NCBI GenBank assembly: GCA_964525185.1
Contig: CAZGFQ010000004.1
Location: 1-64,000 of the forward strand
Source of the DNA: JABHGY01 sp964525185
Lineage (GTDB): Bacteria; Fidelibacterota; Marinisomatia; Marinisomatales; UBA1611
DNA length: 64,000 nucleotides
Reading direction: 5' to 3'
In this document: positions 16,857 to 26,137 of the stretch, piece by piece
How the letters are laid out: the number at the start of each line of letters is the position of its first letter
How positions within the stretch are numbered: the stretch's first letter is position 1
Program-made: the position numbers and the translations under genes
The notes under the pieces: generated by a model
Told to the model about the DNA's origin: nothing
What the model saw: the letters and a program-made list of their open reading frames with translations, nothing else
Databases searched by the model: none

Positions 16857-17759
16857 TTACCCTAATTTTTTTCTTTTTCTTATATATTCAGTCAAAGCTG
16901 TATCCAAACTTTGATCAGTAAAAAGTGGCACATAATCCACTAAATGTTCCCGACATTTTTTTCGGTAATTATTTTGGATATCTATTATGGATTTCGCATA
17001 TGCTTTACGAATATGCCACGGTTCAGTTGTAATTTCTTCACCACTCTCCATATCTTTGAATCGAGTTCGGTTATTAAAGTTGAACTCCATTTCTTGCCGA
17101 TCTAAAATATGGAAAACAATCACTTCTTGTTTATTATGTCGAAAATGTTTGAGCCCCGTAAGGATGTTTTCAGGCTGATCAAACAAATCTGAAATCAATA
17201 TCACTAATCCACGTTTTTTAATTCGTTCTGCCATTTCGTGTAGGACGGGCTCAATTTTTGTGTCAAGGCCTGACTCCACGGTCCCGAGTTGAGTTAATAA
17301 TGTATTAAGGTGACTCGGGTTGGAACGGGGAGGGATGAATTGATTTATTTTTTCATCAAATAGTACCAAGCCAACGCCATCTTGTTGATTCATCATTAAA
17401 TAAGCCAATGCAGCCATGAGTGTACTTGAATATTCCAGCTTTGAAATTTTTCCGCTTGTATACATCATGGACCGACTTGTGTCTAAAATTAAATGGGCGC
17501 GAAGATTTGTTTCTTCTTCATATCGTTTTACATAATACCTGTTTGTTTTTCCGTATAATTTCCAATCAATATGGCGGATTTCATCTCCGGGACCGTAAGC
17601 TCGATGTTCGGCAAATTCAACACTAAATCCATGATAAGGACTTTTATGCTGTCCAATGATATATCCTTCAACCACAAGACGGGCTCGTAATGCCATATTA
17701 TTGAGCATGGCAGCCATTTCTGGCTGAAGGTATTTCCGTTTATCCTCCATGGGAGGCAT
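16857..17759 (-). CDS. DUF58 domain protein (VWA-like)
   Basis: The 300-residue protein has the DUF58 signature AEHRAYGPGDEIRHIDWKLYGKTNRYYVKRYEEET, which I read in two overlapping parts, followed by a VWA-like metal site (LILDTSRSMMYTS). DUF58 proteins are almost always encoded with MoxR ATPases and are thought to act with them in folding or activating envelope or metal-containing proteins. It starts directly after the MoxR stop codon (TAA then ATG, no gap). No BatA/BatB-type VWA membrane genes follow. The unit ends at the palindrome. Confidence 0.9.
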   Translation of the reverse strand: MPPMEDKRKYLQPEMAAMLNNMALRARLVVEGYIIGQHKSPYHGFSVEFAEHRAYGPGDEIRHIDWKLYGKTNRYYVKRYEEETNLRAHLILDTSRSMMYTSGKISKLEYSSTLMAALAYLMMNQQDGVGLVLFDEKINQFIPPRSNPSHLNTLLTQLGTVESGLDTKIEPVLHEMAERIKKRGLVILISDLFDQPENILTGLKHFRHNKQEVIVFHILDRQEMEFNFNNRTRFKDMESGEEITTEPWHIRKAYAKSIIDIQNNYRKKCREHLVDYVPLFTDQSLDTALTEYIRKRKKLG

Positions 17760-18743
17760 TTACATAAGTACCGTATCTAATAGTTGATTTAAAATATCAT
17801 CAATTTTCATGCCTTCAGCTTCTGCGTTGAAATTTGGAAGAACACGATGCCTTAATACAGGTAACGCTAAAGATTGAACATCTTTTATATCAGGCGAGGG
17901 TCTTCCTTCTAATACAGCTTTTGCTTTAGCTCCCAAAATAAGATATTGTGATGCCCTCGGCCCTGCGCCCCAATCAATCCAATTATTTATAAAATCAGGA
18001 GATGTTTCAGAATGTGGACGAGTAGATGTTGTAAGATTTACAGCATAAGAAACCACATTCTCAGCTACGGGGACACGATGAACAAGAGATTGATATTGTT
18101 GAATCTCTTCTCCAGAAATTATTTTATTTAAAGTTGTATCATAATCACCCGTTGTATTTTGTACGATTTGTATTTCTTCATCAGTAGAAGGATAGTCCAT
18201 TTTTAGATTAAACATAAATCGATCTAGCTGTGCTTCCGGTAAGGGATAGGTTCCTTCTTGTTCAATGGGGTTTTGAGTCGCCAATACAAAAAAGGGTTCT
18301 TCCAATGGATATGTATGTCCACCGGCAGTGACTTTATGTTCTTGCATTGCTTCTAATAGAGCCGCTTGGGTTTTTGGAGGTGTACGATTTATTTCATCTG
18401 CTAAAATAATATTACCAAATATGGGTCCTTTATAAAAACGAAAAGCTCTTTTACCTGTGGAAGGATCTTCGTCAATCAATTCTGTCCCTGTAATATCACT
18501 TGGCATTAAATCGGGTGTAAATTGAATTCGTTTAAAAGATAAATCCAATATTTCGGACATGGATTGGATAAGCAACGTTTTGGCTAAACCGGGCACCCCT
18601 ACGATTAAGGAATGTCCTCGAGACAATAATGCAATTAACATATGGTCTATTGTTTGTGTTTGTCCAATGATGACTTTTCCAATTTCATCCAAGAATTTTT
18701 GGCGTGATTGGCTTAGTGCGTTTAATAATTCATTATCATTCAT
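17760..18743 (-). CDS. MoxR-family AAA+ ATPase
   Basis: The 327-residue ATPase shows Walker A GVPGLAKTLLIQ, Walker B NIILADEINRTPPKTQAALLEAMQE, and sensor 1 FFVLATQNPIEQEGTYPLPEAQLDRF (seen as one continuous region). MoxR ATPases act as chaperones with DUF58/VWA partners, and the partner gene follows immediately. I use MNDNELLNAL (18743) as start. The frame stays open to 18809, but the extension would overlap the start of rlmN on the other strand. Confidence 0.92.
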   Translation of the reverse strand: MNDNELLNALSQSRQKFLDEIGKVIIGQTQTIDHMLIALLSRGHSLIVGVPGLAKTLLIQSMSEILDLSFKRIQFTPDLMPSDITGTELIDEDPSTGKRAFRFYKGPIFGNIILADEINRTPPKTQAALLEAMQEHKVTAGGHTYPLEEPFFVLATQNPIEQEGTYPLPEAQLDRFMFNLKMDYPSTDEEIQIVQNTTGDYDTTLNKIISGEEIQQYQSLVHRVPVAENVVSYAVNLTTSTRPHSETSPDFINNWIDWGAGPRASQYLILGAKAKAVLEGRPSPDIKDVQSLALPVLRHRVLPNFNAEAEGMKIDDILNQLLDTVLM

Positions 18744-18856
18744 AATTAATTTGTTTTTCTTTCTTAATAAATAGGACGAAAACTTACTTTCTGGAATACC
18801 ATTATCCAATGGGAGATCACTTGCAGGTGCATCTTAAGAATGAGAAATTCATCCCT

Positions 18857-19903
18857 ATGGAAAACAAGCAAAATAAAGAAAAAGTTCCACTCATTGGACA
18901 AACTTTAAAAGAAATCGTTCATCTTATTCAAGAAATGGATTTTCCCAAATTTAGAGGGAAACAAATATTTCAATGGTTATATCAACATCGTGTAAATGAG
19001 TTTAGTGATATGACGAATGTTCCAAATGTTGTTCGAGAAAAATGTGAAGAATCTTTTACTGTTCATCCCCTTGTATTAAAATTACACACTCACTCGAATC
19101 AGGAGCCCACCGAAAAATTTCTTTTTAAACTTAAAAGTGGCGAAAATATAGAATCCGTCCTAATGAAGGATGGTAAACGAAATACTATTTGTATATCCAC
19201 TCAAGTTGGATGTGCAGTTGATTGTGATTTTTGCGCAACAGCAAAGATGGGATTTCAAAAAAATCTAACAGTAGGAGAAATTGTAGATCAATTTATTCAG
19301 GTTCAAAATCTGGCAACAAAACCTATTACTAATATTGTTTTTATGGGGATGGGCGAACCATTTCTAAATTATAAAAATGTAATTTCAGCTGCAGATTTAT
19401 TGAATCATCCAGAAGGCATACATATGGGGGCTCGTCGCATTACAATTTCAACGGCGGGTGTTGTTCCAAAAATCAAAAAATTTGCCGAAGAAAAACATAA
19501 ATATAAATTGGCTATTAGTTTAAATGCATCAAATGAATCAGTCAGAAAAGATATTATGCCCATTACAAAAACACACGGTTTAAATGCATTAATGGAAGCA
19601 GCAGATATGTACTACCAATCTTCAGGTCGATTCCCAACATTCGAATATGTACTTATGGATGGTATCAATGATTCGTTACGCGATGCACATGAACTTGCCC
19701 GATTGATTGGGAGACAACCGTGTAAATTAAATGTAATTCCGTATAATGAAATTGGAGGTATGTATAAAAGGCCACCCGATGATAAAATAAAGTCATTTCT
19801 TAGCCAGTTAAAAAATGTTCCTTTTCAAGTAACCGTTCGATGGAGTCGTGGGACAGATATTAAAGCAGGGTGTGGACAATTGGCTGGAAGCAGTGATACA
19901 TAG
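18857..19903 (+). CDS. rlmN: 23S rRNA/tRNA adenine C2-methyltransferase RlmN
   Basis: This radical SAM enzyme methylates A2503 of 23S rRNA and A37 of some tRNAs. The 4Fe-4S cysteine motif is GCAVDCDFCATAKMGF (CX3CX2C), and NIVFMGMGEPFLNY is the SAM-binding GGE-like motif. The C-terminal catalytic Cys is in KAGCGQLAG. The start MENKQNKEK at 18857 gives 348 residues. An in-frame ATG at 18809 is possible but adds a tail not expected for the family. Confidence 0.94.
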   Translation: MENKQNKEKVPLIGQTLKEIVHLIQEMDFPKFRGKQIFQWLYQHRVNEFSDMTNVPNVVREKCEESFTVHPLVLKLHTHSNQEPTEKFLFKLKSGENIESVLMKDGKRNTICISTQVGCAVDCDFCATAKMGFQKNLTVGEIVDQFIQVQNLATKPITNIVFMGMGEPFLNYKNVISAADLLNHPEGIHMGARRITISTAGVVPKIKKFAEEKHKYKLAISLNASNESVRKDIMPITKTHGLNALMEAADMYYQSSGRFPTFEYVLMDGINDSLRDAHELARLIGRQPCKLNVIPYNEIGGMYKRPPDDKIKSFLSQLKNVPFQVTVRWSRGTDIKAGCGQLAGSSDT

Positions 19904-19981
19904 ATTCCACAAGAATCAATCATAATTTTCATGTATTTTCTAGGTCTATGACTAAAATAAAAAAGACAAAAAAACTATAAT

Positions 19982-20767
19982 ATGAAACAAGCAATCGAAT
20001 ATGTAAATAATCAATTGGAGCAGAAACCAGATGTGGCTGTTGTATTAGGTTCAGGATTAGGATCCTTTGGAGATCAATTAATGGATAAAATTATTATTCC
20101 TTATGAAGATATCCCGGGCTATCCACAAACAACCGTAGTGGGGCATTCAGGTCAACTATCCTTCGGAACAATTGGTGGGAAAACAGTACTCGCCGCGCAG
20201 GGGAGGTTTCATTATTATGAGGGTCATGATATGGAAACCATTGTGAAACCAATTGAATTATTCAATGGACTTGGTATTTCACATTTAATCATTACCAATT
20301 CAGCCGGTTCATTAAAAGATGCTTATCCACCAGGAACCATTATGGGTTTAAATGGTCATATGGATTGTACTTATCGAAATTCCGATTCAGATCCATTTAT
20401 AGTTAATGACACGGATCATCATGATGTATCTTTTTTAAAAACATTCATTCAAGTGGCTCAATCGTTAAATATTCCAGTTGAATTAGGATGCTATTGTTGG
20501 ACAATGGGACCAGCTTATGAGACTCCAGCAGAAGTACAACATTGTAAAAAACTAGGAGGCCAAGCTGTGGGTATGAGTACGGTCCCAGAAATTCAAGCTG
20601 CTGCAAAAGTAGGAATTTCCACTCTTGGCATTTCCTTATTAACAAATTATGCAGCTGGAATTTCTAAAACAGAATTAACACATGATGAAGTGATTGAAAC
20701 TGCTAATCTAACAGGAAAAACTTTTGTCAAATTATTGACTGGTATTATACAGGAATTGCAAAATTAA
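19982..20767 (+). CDS. Purine nucleoside phosphorylase
   Basis: The 261-residue enzyme splits purine nucleosides with phosphate. Motifs of the trimeric PNP family (PunA/mammalian type) are VVLGSGLGSFGDQL, VVGHSGQLSFG, AAQGRFHYYEGHD, TNSAGSLKDAYPPG and GMSTVPEIQAA. It is three bases from the M20 amidohydrolase gene. Role: purine salvage. Confidence 0.93.
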   Translation: MKQAIEYVNNQLEQKPDVAVVLGSGLGSFGDQLMDKIIIPYEDIPGYPQTTVVGHSGQLSFGTIGGKTVLAAQGRFHYYEGHDMETIVKPIELFNGLGISHLIITNSAGSLKDAYPPGTIMGLNGHMDCTYRNSDSDPFIVNDTDHHDVSFLKTFIQVAQSLNIPVELGCYCWTMGPAYETPAEVQHCKKLGGQAVGMSTVPEIQAAAKVGISTLGISLLTNYAAGISKTELTHDEVIETANLTGKTFVKLLTGIIQELQN

Positions 20768-20769
20768 GT

Positions 20770-21939
20770 ATGGTGCATATTCGTCCAGAAATTGAAGATA
20801 TAAAGGATGAAATTATTGATTTTCGTCGAGATTTTCATAAGCATCCTGAATTAGGTTTTGAAGTACATCGAACAGCTAAAATTGTTGCTGACTATCTTTC
20901 ATCATTAGGGTTAGATGTAAAAACTGGAATAGGTAAAACAGGTGTTGTTGGAGAATTATATGGAGCAAATCCCGGTCCAACAATTGCATTAAGAGCCGAT
21001 ATGGATGCACTACCAATCCAAGAAACGGGCGATATTTCTTTCAAATCAATCAATGATGGCATTATGCATGCTTGTGGGCATGATGGGCATACAGCCATAC
21101 TTCTCGGGGTAGCAAATGTATTAGCATCCATGAAAGAAAAATTACATGGCAATGTAAGATTTATTTTTCAACCTGCAGAAGAAGGGGATGGTGGTGCTCA
21201 ATTTATGATTGATGATGGGTGTCTAGATCAAGTGGATGAAATCTATGGATTACACTTATGGAATTATCAACCTTATGGGCAGATTGGCGTTCAGTCTGGG
21301 CCTGTCATGGCGGCAGCAGATGGGTTTCATATTCATATAAAAGGGAAAGGTGGTCATGGAGCTGCTCCGCAAGGGACAGTCGATGCGATTGCTATTTCGG
21401 GACATGTAATAACAGCTCTCCAAACGATTGTAAGCCGAAATACAAACCCATTAGAAAATACAGTTATAACTATAGGAAAAATAAACGGCGGTTATAATTT
21501 TAATATTATTGCTGATACCGTAACGATGGAAGGGACTGCGCGTTCCTATACAGAAGAAAACCGGCAAATGATTAAAACTAGAATGAAAGATATCCTTGAT
21601 GGATTAGGGAAATCTTTTGGAGCTTCAATTACACTGGATTATTGGGATGGGTACCCACCTACTGTAAATCATGAAATTCCAACTGTAAAAGTGAAACAAG
21701 CTATTTGTAAGATTACGGATAATGAAGGGTGTAGACCTTACTTATCCATGGGAGGTGAAGATTTTTCTTATTATTTACAAAAAATTCCAGGAAGCTTCTT
21801 TTTTCTTGGTTCATCTCCATTAGATCGTGAACCTATGAGCGTTCCCCATCATTGTTCCCATTTTGATTTTGATGAACGAGCTTTACTGGTTGGCTCATCT
21901 ATTTTTATACAAATTATTGAAGATGCATTGGTAAAATGA
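20770..21939 (+). CDS. M20D-family amidohydrolase (aminoacylase/hippurate hydrolase-like)
   Basis: The 389-residue zinc peptidase-fold protein has ALRADMDALPIQE, MHACGHDGHTAILLG (metal-binding Cys/His), IFQPAEEGDGGAQFMIDDG (catalytic Glu pair) and a C-terminal GGEDFSYYLQKIPGSFFFLG. Family members remove acyl groups from amino acids or amide-linked metabolites such as IAA conjugates. The exact substrate is not predictable. It overlaps the next gene by ATGA. Confidence 0.92.
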   Translation: MVHIRPEIEDIKDEIIDFRRDFHKHPELGFEVHRTAKIVADYLSSLGLDVKTGIGKTGVVGELYGANPGPTIALRADMDALPIQETGDISFKSINDGIMHACGHDGHTAILLGVANVLASMKEKLHGNVRFIFQPAEEGDGGAQFMIDDGCLDQVDEIYGLHLWNYQPYGQIGVQSGPVMAAADGFHIHIKGKGGHGAAPQGTVDAIAISGHVITALQTIVSRNTNPLENTVITIGKINGGYNFNIIADTVTMEGTARSYTEENRQMIKTRMKDILDGLGKSFGASITLDYWDGYPPTVNHEIPTVKVKQAICKITDNEGCRPYLSMGGEDFSYYLQKIPGSFFFLGSSPLDREPMSVPHHCSHFDFDERALLVGSSIFIQIIEDALVK

Positions 21940-22847
21940 AAATTCTAAAATTATTGCTCTTTGTATTTTTGTTAATAACAATCTCCTTAGGACAGGTACG
22001 TATTACTGAATTGGTTGATCGGCAAGATTTAGACGGAACATCACGTAAATATTTACCAAACGATATGTCACCTTATTCTGGTGACGTATTTTATAAATAC
22101 AATAATGGACAGTTAGAATTTACAGGCTCATTATTAGACGGGCTCCAAGATGGGCATTGGGTTTGGTATTTTGAAAATGGCCAAAAAGAACAAGAAGGTG
22201 ACTTTTCAAATGTTTCTCAAGACGGTTTGTGGCAATGGTGGTATCCAAATGGAAATCTTAAGCAAGAAGGTGAATTTCAAATGGGCGTTAAACATGGCAC
22301 ATGGTCATTATGGCATCCCAATGGTGTTGTTTCTTCTGCTGAACCTTATCGAAATGGAAAATTAGAAGGCAAATTAATCCTTTGGTTTGAGTCGGGTCAA
22401 AAAGAAGGTGAAGCTCTATTTATTCAAGGAATAAAACACGGATATGACCGCGGGTGGTTTCCAAATGGAAACCCTAGATGGAACTATGAATGGTTCAAGG
22501 GAGTAGAAGATGGCCCTCAAAGAATGTGGTTTGAATCAGGGCAGAAAAAAGTGGAACATCATTTTCAAAAAGGAAAATTACACGGCCCAATTCGGGAGTG
22601 GTATGAAGAGGGTCAAAGCCGATTAGAGGGCTTATCTGATTCAGGATTAATGCAAGACGTATGGACATGGTGGTATCCAAACGGTGATGTGGCCATGTCG
22701 GGTGAATATATTGCTGGAACACCGACAGGTACATGGACCTATGAATCGCCCCTTGGAGATGGGAATATGGAAATTAATGATTTACCTACCCAATTATGGG
22801 TGAATAAAAAAATCGCCACTTGGGAAAAATTCCATCAGCAAAAATGA
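21936..22847 (+). CDS. Exported MORN/YwqK-type repeat protein
   Basis: The 303-residue protein has a signal peptide (MKILKLLLFVFLLITISLGQ) followed by about nine tandem ~22-residue repeats of the form WYFENGQKEQEGDF and WWYPNGNLKQEGEF. This is the YwqK antitoxin-like MORN repeat. Although named after a toxin-antitoxin system, most such exported proteins have unknown roles and no toxin gene is visible here. It overlaps the M20 gene upstream and the kinase downstream by ATGA, so all are one transcript. Confidence 0.88.
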   Translation: MKILKLLLFVFLLITISLGQVRITELVDRQDLDGTSRKYLPNDMSPYSGDVFYKYNNGQLEFTGSLLDGLQDGHWVWYFENGQKEQEGDFSNVSQDGLWQWWYPNGNLKQEGEFQMGVKHGTWSLWHPNGVVSSAEPYRNGKLEGKLILWFESGQKEGEALFIQGIKHGYDRGWFPNGNPRWNYEWFKGVEDGPQRMWFESGQKKVEHHFQKGKLHGPIREWYEEGQSRLEGLSDSGLMQDVWTWWYPNGDVAMSGEYIAGTPTGTWTYESPLGDGNMEINDLPTQLWVNKKIATWEKFHQQK

Positions 22848-24444
22848 TTTACCAATTATCCAAAAAATTAGCGTCTTTGGCTTTTATCCTTGGGAAAGTC
22901 TATAAGGATAAATCTCAAGATAAAACGCTTATTATTGAACATTCATTTGGGGATGGATTATATTGCCATGATTCGAATTGGGATACTATTTCAGATGATT
23001 TAATCCTTCAATTAGATTCACAAATTCGTGGCATTATTCATGACGAGAAAATATCATTTACACAGAGTGATAGATCGGAATATCTAAAAGAATTATATAT
23101 AGATAATGACCGAGCTAAGGTTGAAGTTGTCAATAAATGGCAATCCGATTCTATTCCAGTTGTCACATTAAATGGATATAGGGATATCCGAATTGAGCCC
23201 ATGGAAACGGATATGAGTAAATTGCTTCCTTTTAAATTACAATCGTATAAAGAAGGATTATTGCTTCGTATTCCAACTCAATTAGCTCCCGATATTGTTC
23301 GTCCATTTAAAGATAGACCAAAACTATTTTCTGTCATTGAAGAACGAGAACAATGGGGTAGTATTTTAAATATTTCAACAATTCAGGAAGTGAATGAAAC
23401 AATTCGAAACGGAGAAATAAACGAATTGATATGGGTTGCAGAAGGGTTGCATGAAAATAAATTAAGCCAAATTGCCAATGAAATCGTTTTATCATTTCCA
23501 GAAAAAAAAGTTATCTGTATAGCTGGGCCATCTTCTTCAGGGAAAACAACATTTGCTAGAAGATTAGGTATCCAGCTAAGAGTAAATGGTTTTAAGACTC
23601 ATCTTATTTCCATGGATGATTATTTCATTGACCGGAAAGATTTGCCTATATCTGAGGATGGTACGCAGGATTTTGAGTCGGTTGATGCACTTAATACCGA
23701 ATTATTATGTAATCGTTTAAAAAAATTATTAGCAGGTGAATCCATCCCTAAAAGAAAATTTGATTTTGGGGCCGGTGTTGGTATTGATTCAGATGAAGAA
23801 ATACAATTGGGTGAATGGGACCTTATATTGATGGAAGGAATTCATGGTTTAAACCCAAAATTATCTTCAGAATTTGGAAAAGAGCATTTAGTTCAAATAT
23901 ATGTCAGTGCCATTACACAATTAAATATTGATGATCATCATCGGATGTCNNNNNNNNNNNNNNNNNNNNNNNNNNNNNNNNNNNNNNNNNNNNNNNNNNN
24001 NNNNNNNNNNNNNNNNNNNNNNNNNNNNNNNNNNNNNNNNNNNNNNNNNAAATATATGTCAGTGCCATTACACAATTAAATATTGATGATCATCATCGGA
24101 TGTCCACATCAGATAACAGGCTCCTGCGCCGAATTGTTCGGGACTACCAATTTCGGGGGTATTCTCCAACAGAAACATTGGGCAGGTGGCCTGCAGTTCG
24201 ATTAGGAGAAGAAAAAAATATCTTCCCTTTTCAGGAAGAGGCTGATTTTATGTTTAATACAGCCCTGATATATGAGTTCCCTACACTAGCCAAAATAGCG
24301 AAGCCTATTTTAAAAAATATAAGAACAGATGAAGCTCAGAGACTATTTGCATTATTATGCTTATTCGAGGAATTAGATGAAGAAAAGATACCCGGTACAT
24401 CCATTCTACGGGAATTTATTGGTGGGAGTGAATTTAATTATTAA
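22844..24444 (+). CDS. Uridine kinase-like nucleoside kinase, interrupted only by an assembly gap
   Basis: Joining 22844-23949 to 24105-24444 restores one in-frame protein of 481 residues. The N-terminal ~220 residues resemble the TGS/ThrRS-like module of this family. The kinase domain has the P-loop IAGPSSSGKTTFARRLG, MDDYFIDRKDL, and the family motif DDHHRMSTSDNRLLRRIVRD followed by FRGYSPTETLGRWP and KNIFPFQEEADFMFN. These are PRK/uridine kinase superfamily nucleoside kinases that phosphorylate uridine or a related nucleoside. The ATG at 22844 overlaps the preceding stop (ATGA). The apparent break is a scaffolding artefact, not a mutation. Confidence 0.88.
23895..24104. other. Assembly gap: 100 N flanked by an exact 55-bp duplicate
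   Basis: The N run covers 23950-24049. The 55 bases before it (23895-23949) are identical to the 55 bases after it (24050-24104). This is what results when two contigs sharing a 55-base overlap are scaffolded with a fixed 100-N spacer instead of being merged. Removing the Ns and one copy restores the kinase frame. Confidence 0.93.
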
Positions 24445-26132
24445 TATCCAACTGCAGCCGTCTCTCCCCGAGAATCAGCGCCACCATAAAAACCATCGTC
24501 TTCAATTGTGATGCCATTGGCTTCACCGATATACCCCCAGCGATATGGAACAATGACATGCCCCATTTTTTCTAAATTTGTTTTAACATCTTTTGAAATT
24601 CCACGTGGTTCAGTCATAATCACATCTGGTAACCATTGAGAATGAACGCGTGGAGCGCTAACGGCTTCCTGTATATCCATTTCATGTATAATGACATTTA
24701 ATATTGTTTGGAGAGTTGTTGTAATAATGGTTGAACCACCAGGTGACCCTATGACCATAAATGGTTTTCCAGATTTTAGGACAATGGAGGGTGTCATAGA
24801 ACTTAATGGCCGTTTTCCCGGTGCCACAGCATTGGCTTCTTTTCCAACAAGACCGTAGATGTTGGGAACGCCCGGTTTTGCAGAAAAATCATCCATTTCG
24901 TTATTCAGAAAAAATCCAGCTCCTTCGACCAATACACCACAGCCATAACTGGTATTTAACGTAGTGGTGACACTCACAGCATTTCCATCTTTATCCACAA
25001 CAGAATAATGAGTTGTTTCATTGCTTTCATATGGCCAAGGATGTCCTGCATATACGTCTGAACTTAAGGATGCTTTTTGTGGTTGAATTGATTTAGCACG
25101 TTCGGACGCATATGCCGTATCTGTTAAAAACCGTACTGGAACTTGCCAATAATCTGGATCGCCCATATGTTCAGCCCTATCAGCGTAAGCACGTCTTTCA
25201 ACCTCTGTCAAATAATGAATGTATTGAGAAGAATTCCACCCCATCGTATCTATTGCAAAATGGGATAATTGATTAAACATATTAACTAATAAAGCACCAC
25301 CAGAGCTGGGGGGTCCCATAGAAACAATATGATACTCACCATAAATTCCTGTAACAGGATTACGATATTTTGATTCATAATTTTCTAAATCTGCAAAGGT
25401 TATAAGACCATTCCCACGTTTCATTTCTTCAATAATATTTGAGGCAATAGGTCCATCATAAAATCCATCTCGACCATATTTAGCAATCCGCTTTAATGTT
25501 CTTGCTAAATCTTTTTGGATAAATTTATCACCACGTTTCCAAGGGCGTTGTCCTCTTTGGATGAATATTTTTTTTGCACCATCATTATGTTCGAAAAATG
25601 GCTTGAATCGATTGAGTTGGTCTGCTTCATTTTTAGATAGGGTAAATCCTTTATCCGCTAATCGAATAGCGGGTGCCAACACTTGTCGAACAGTTATATT
25701 TCCAGAGCCATGATCATTTAATGCTTTTAATAGACCGTCTACAGAACCAGGTACACCTGCAGCCGCACGCGAATAAAGAGACATACCCTTAATCACATTT
25801 CCACTATCATTTAAAAACATATCTCTATGCCCAGATTCAGGCGCTTTTTCTCGAAAATCCAAAGTGAAAAAGTGTCCATCCGCTGAGGCTGACACCATAA
25901 ACCCACCGCCACCAATATTGCCATTTGATGGAGATGTGACAGCCAATGCAAATCCAACTGCTACAGCTGCGTCTACTGCATTCCCGCCTTTTTTTAATAT
26001 TTCAACTCCTGCCTCAGATGCTTGTAAACTGGTGGATACAACCAATCCTTTATCTGAATAAACAGGATCATTATTGGCTGCTTGCACGATTGAAAGTATG
26101 AGCACGATTGTGACTATTTTTAAGTAATTCAT
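24441..26132 (-). CDS. ggt: Gamma-glutamyltransferase (secreted)
   Basis: The 563-residue precursor has a signal peptide (MNYLKIVTIVLILSIVQA) and the GGT fold. The self-cleavage/catalytic Thr is in ESNETTHYSVVDKDGNAVSV (TTHYSVVD start of the small subunit). GYGCG-like TSYGCGVLVEGAGFFLNNEMDDF, MTPSIVLKSGKPFMVIGSPGG and a substrate-binding GGGGFMV (NIGGGGFMV) are visible. It hydrolyses glutathione and gamma-glutamyl amides in the periplasm. It is the last gene of the minus-strand aminotransferase-thiolase-CoA-transferase operon and is convergent with the kinase gene (4-bp overlap of ends). Confidence 0.94.
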   Translation of the reverse strand: MNYLKIVTIVLILSIVQAANNDPVYSDKGLVVSTSLQASEAGVEILKKGGNAVDAAVAVGFALAVTSPSNGNIGGGGFMVSASADGHFFTLDFREKAPESGHRDMFLNDSGNVIKGMSLYSRAAAGVPGSVDGLLKALNDHGSGNITVRQVLAPAIRLADKGFTLSKNEADQLNRFKPFFEHNDGAKKIFIQRGQRPWKRGDKFIQKDLARTLKRIAKYGRDGFYDGPIASNIIEEMKRGNGLITFADLENYESKYRNPVTGIYGEYHIVSMGPPSSGGALLVNMFNQLSHFAIDTMGWNSSQYIHYLTEVERRAYADRAEHMGDPDYWQVPVRFLTDTAYASERAKSIQPQKASLSSDVYAGHPWPYESNETTHYSVVDKDGNAVSVTTTLNTSYGCGVLVEGAGFFLNNEMDDFSAKPGVPNIYGLVGKEANAVAPGKRPLSSMTPSIVLKSGKPFMVIGSPGGSTIITTTLQTILNVIIHEMDIQEAVSAPRVHSQWLPDVIMTEPRGISKDVKTNLEKMGHVIVPYRWGYIGEANGITIEDDGFYGGADSRGETAAVGY

Positions 26133-26137
26133 AAATG

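Noticed and set aside
21936..22847. YwqK-like repeats as evidence of a toxin-antitoxin system
   Set aside because: The protein is exported and no toxin gene or LXG-type partner is adjacent. The family name alone is not evidence.
23895..24104. A genuine 55-bp tandem duplication or frameshift in the nucleoside kinase
   Set aside because: The exact match at both edges of a round 100-N run, together with restoration of the conserved motif on joining, points to contig overlap.
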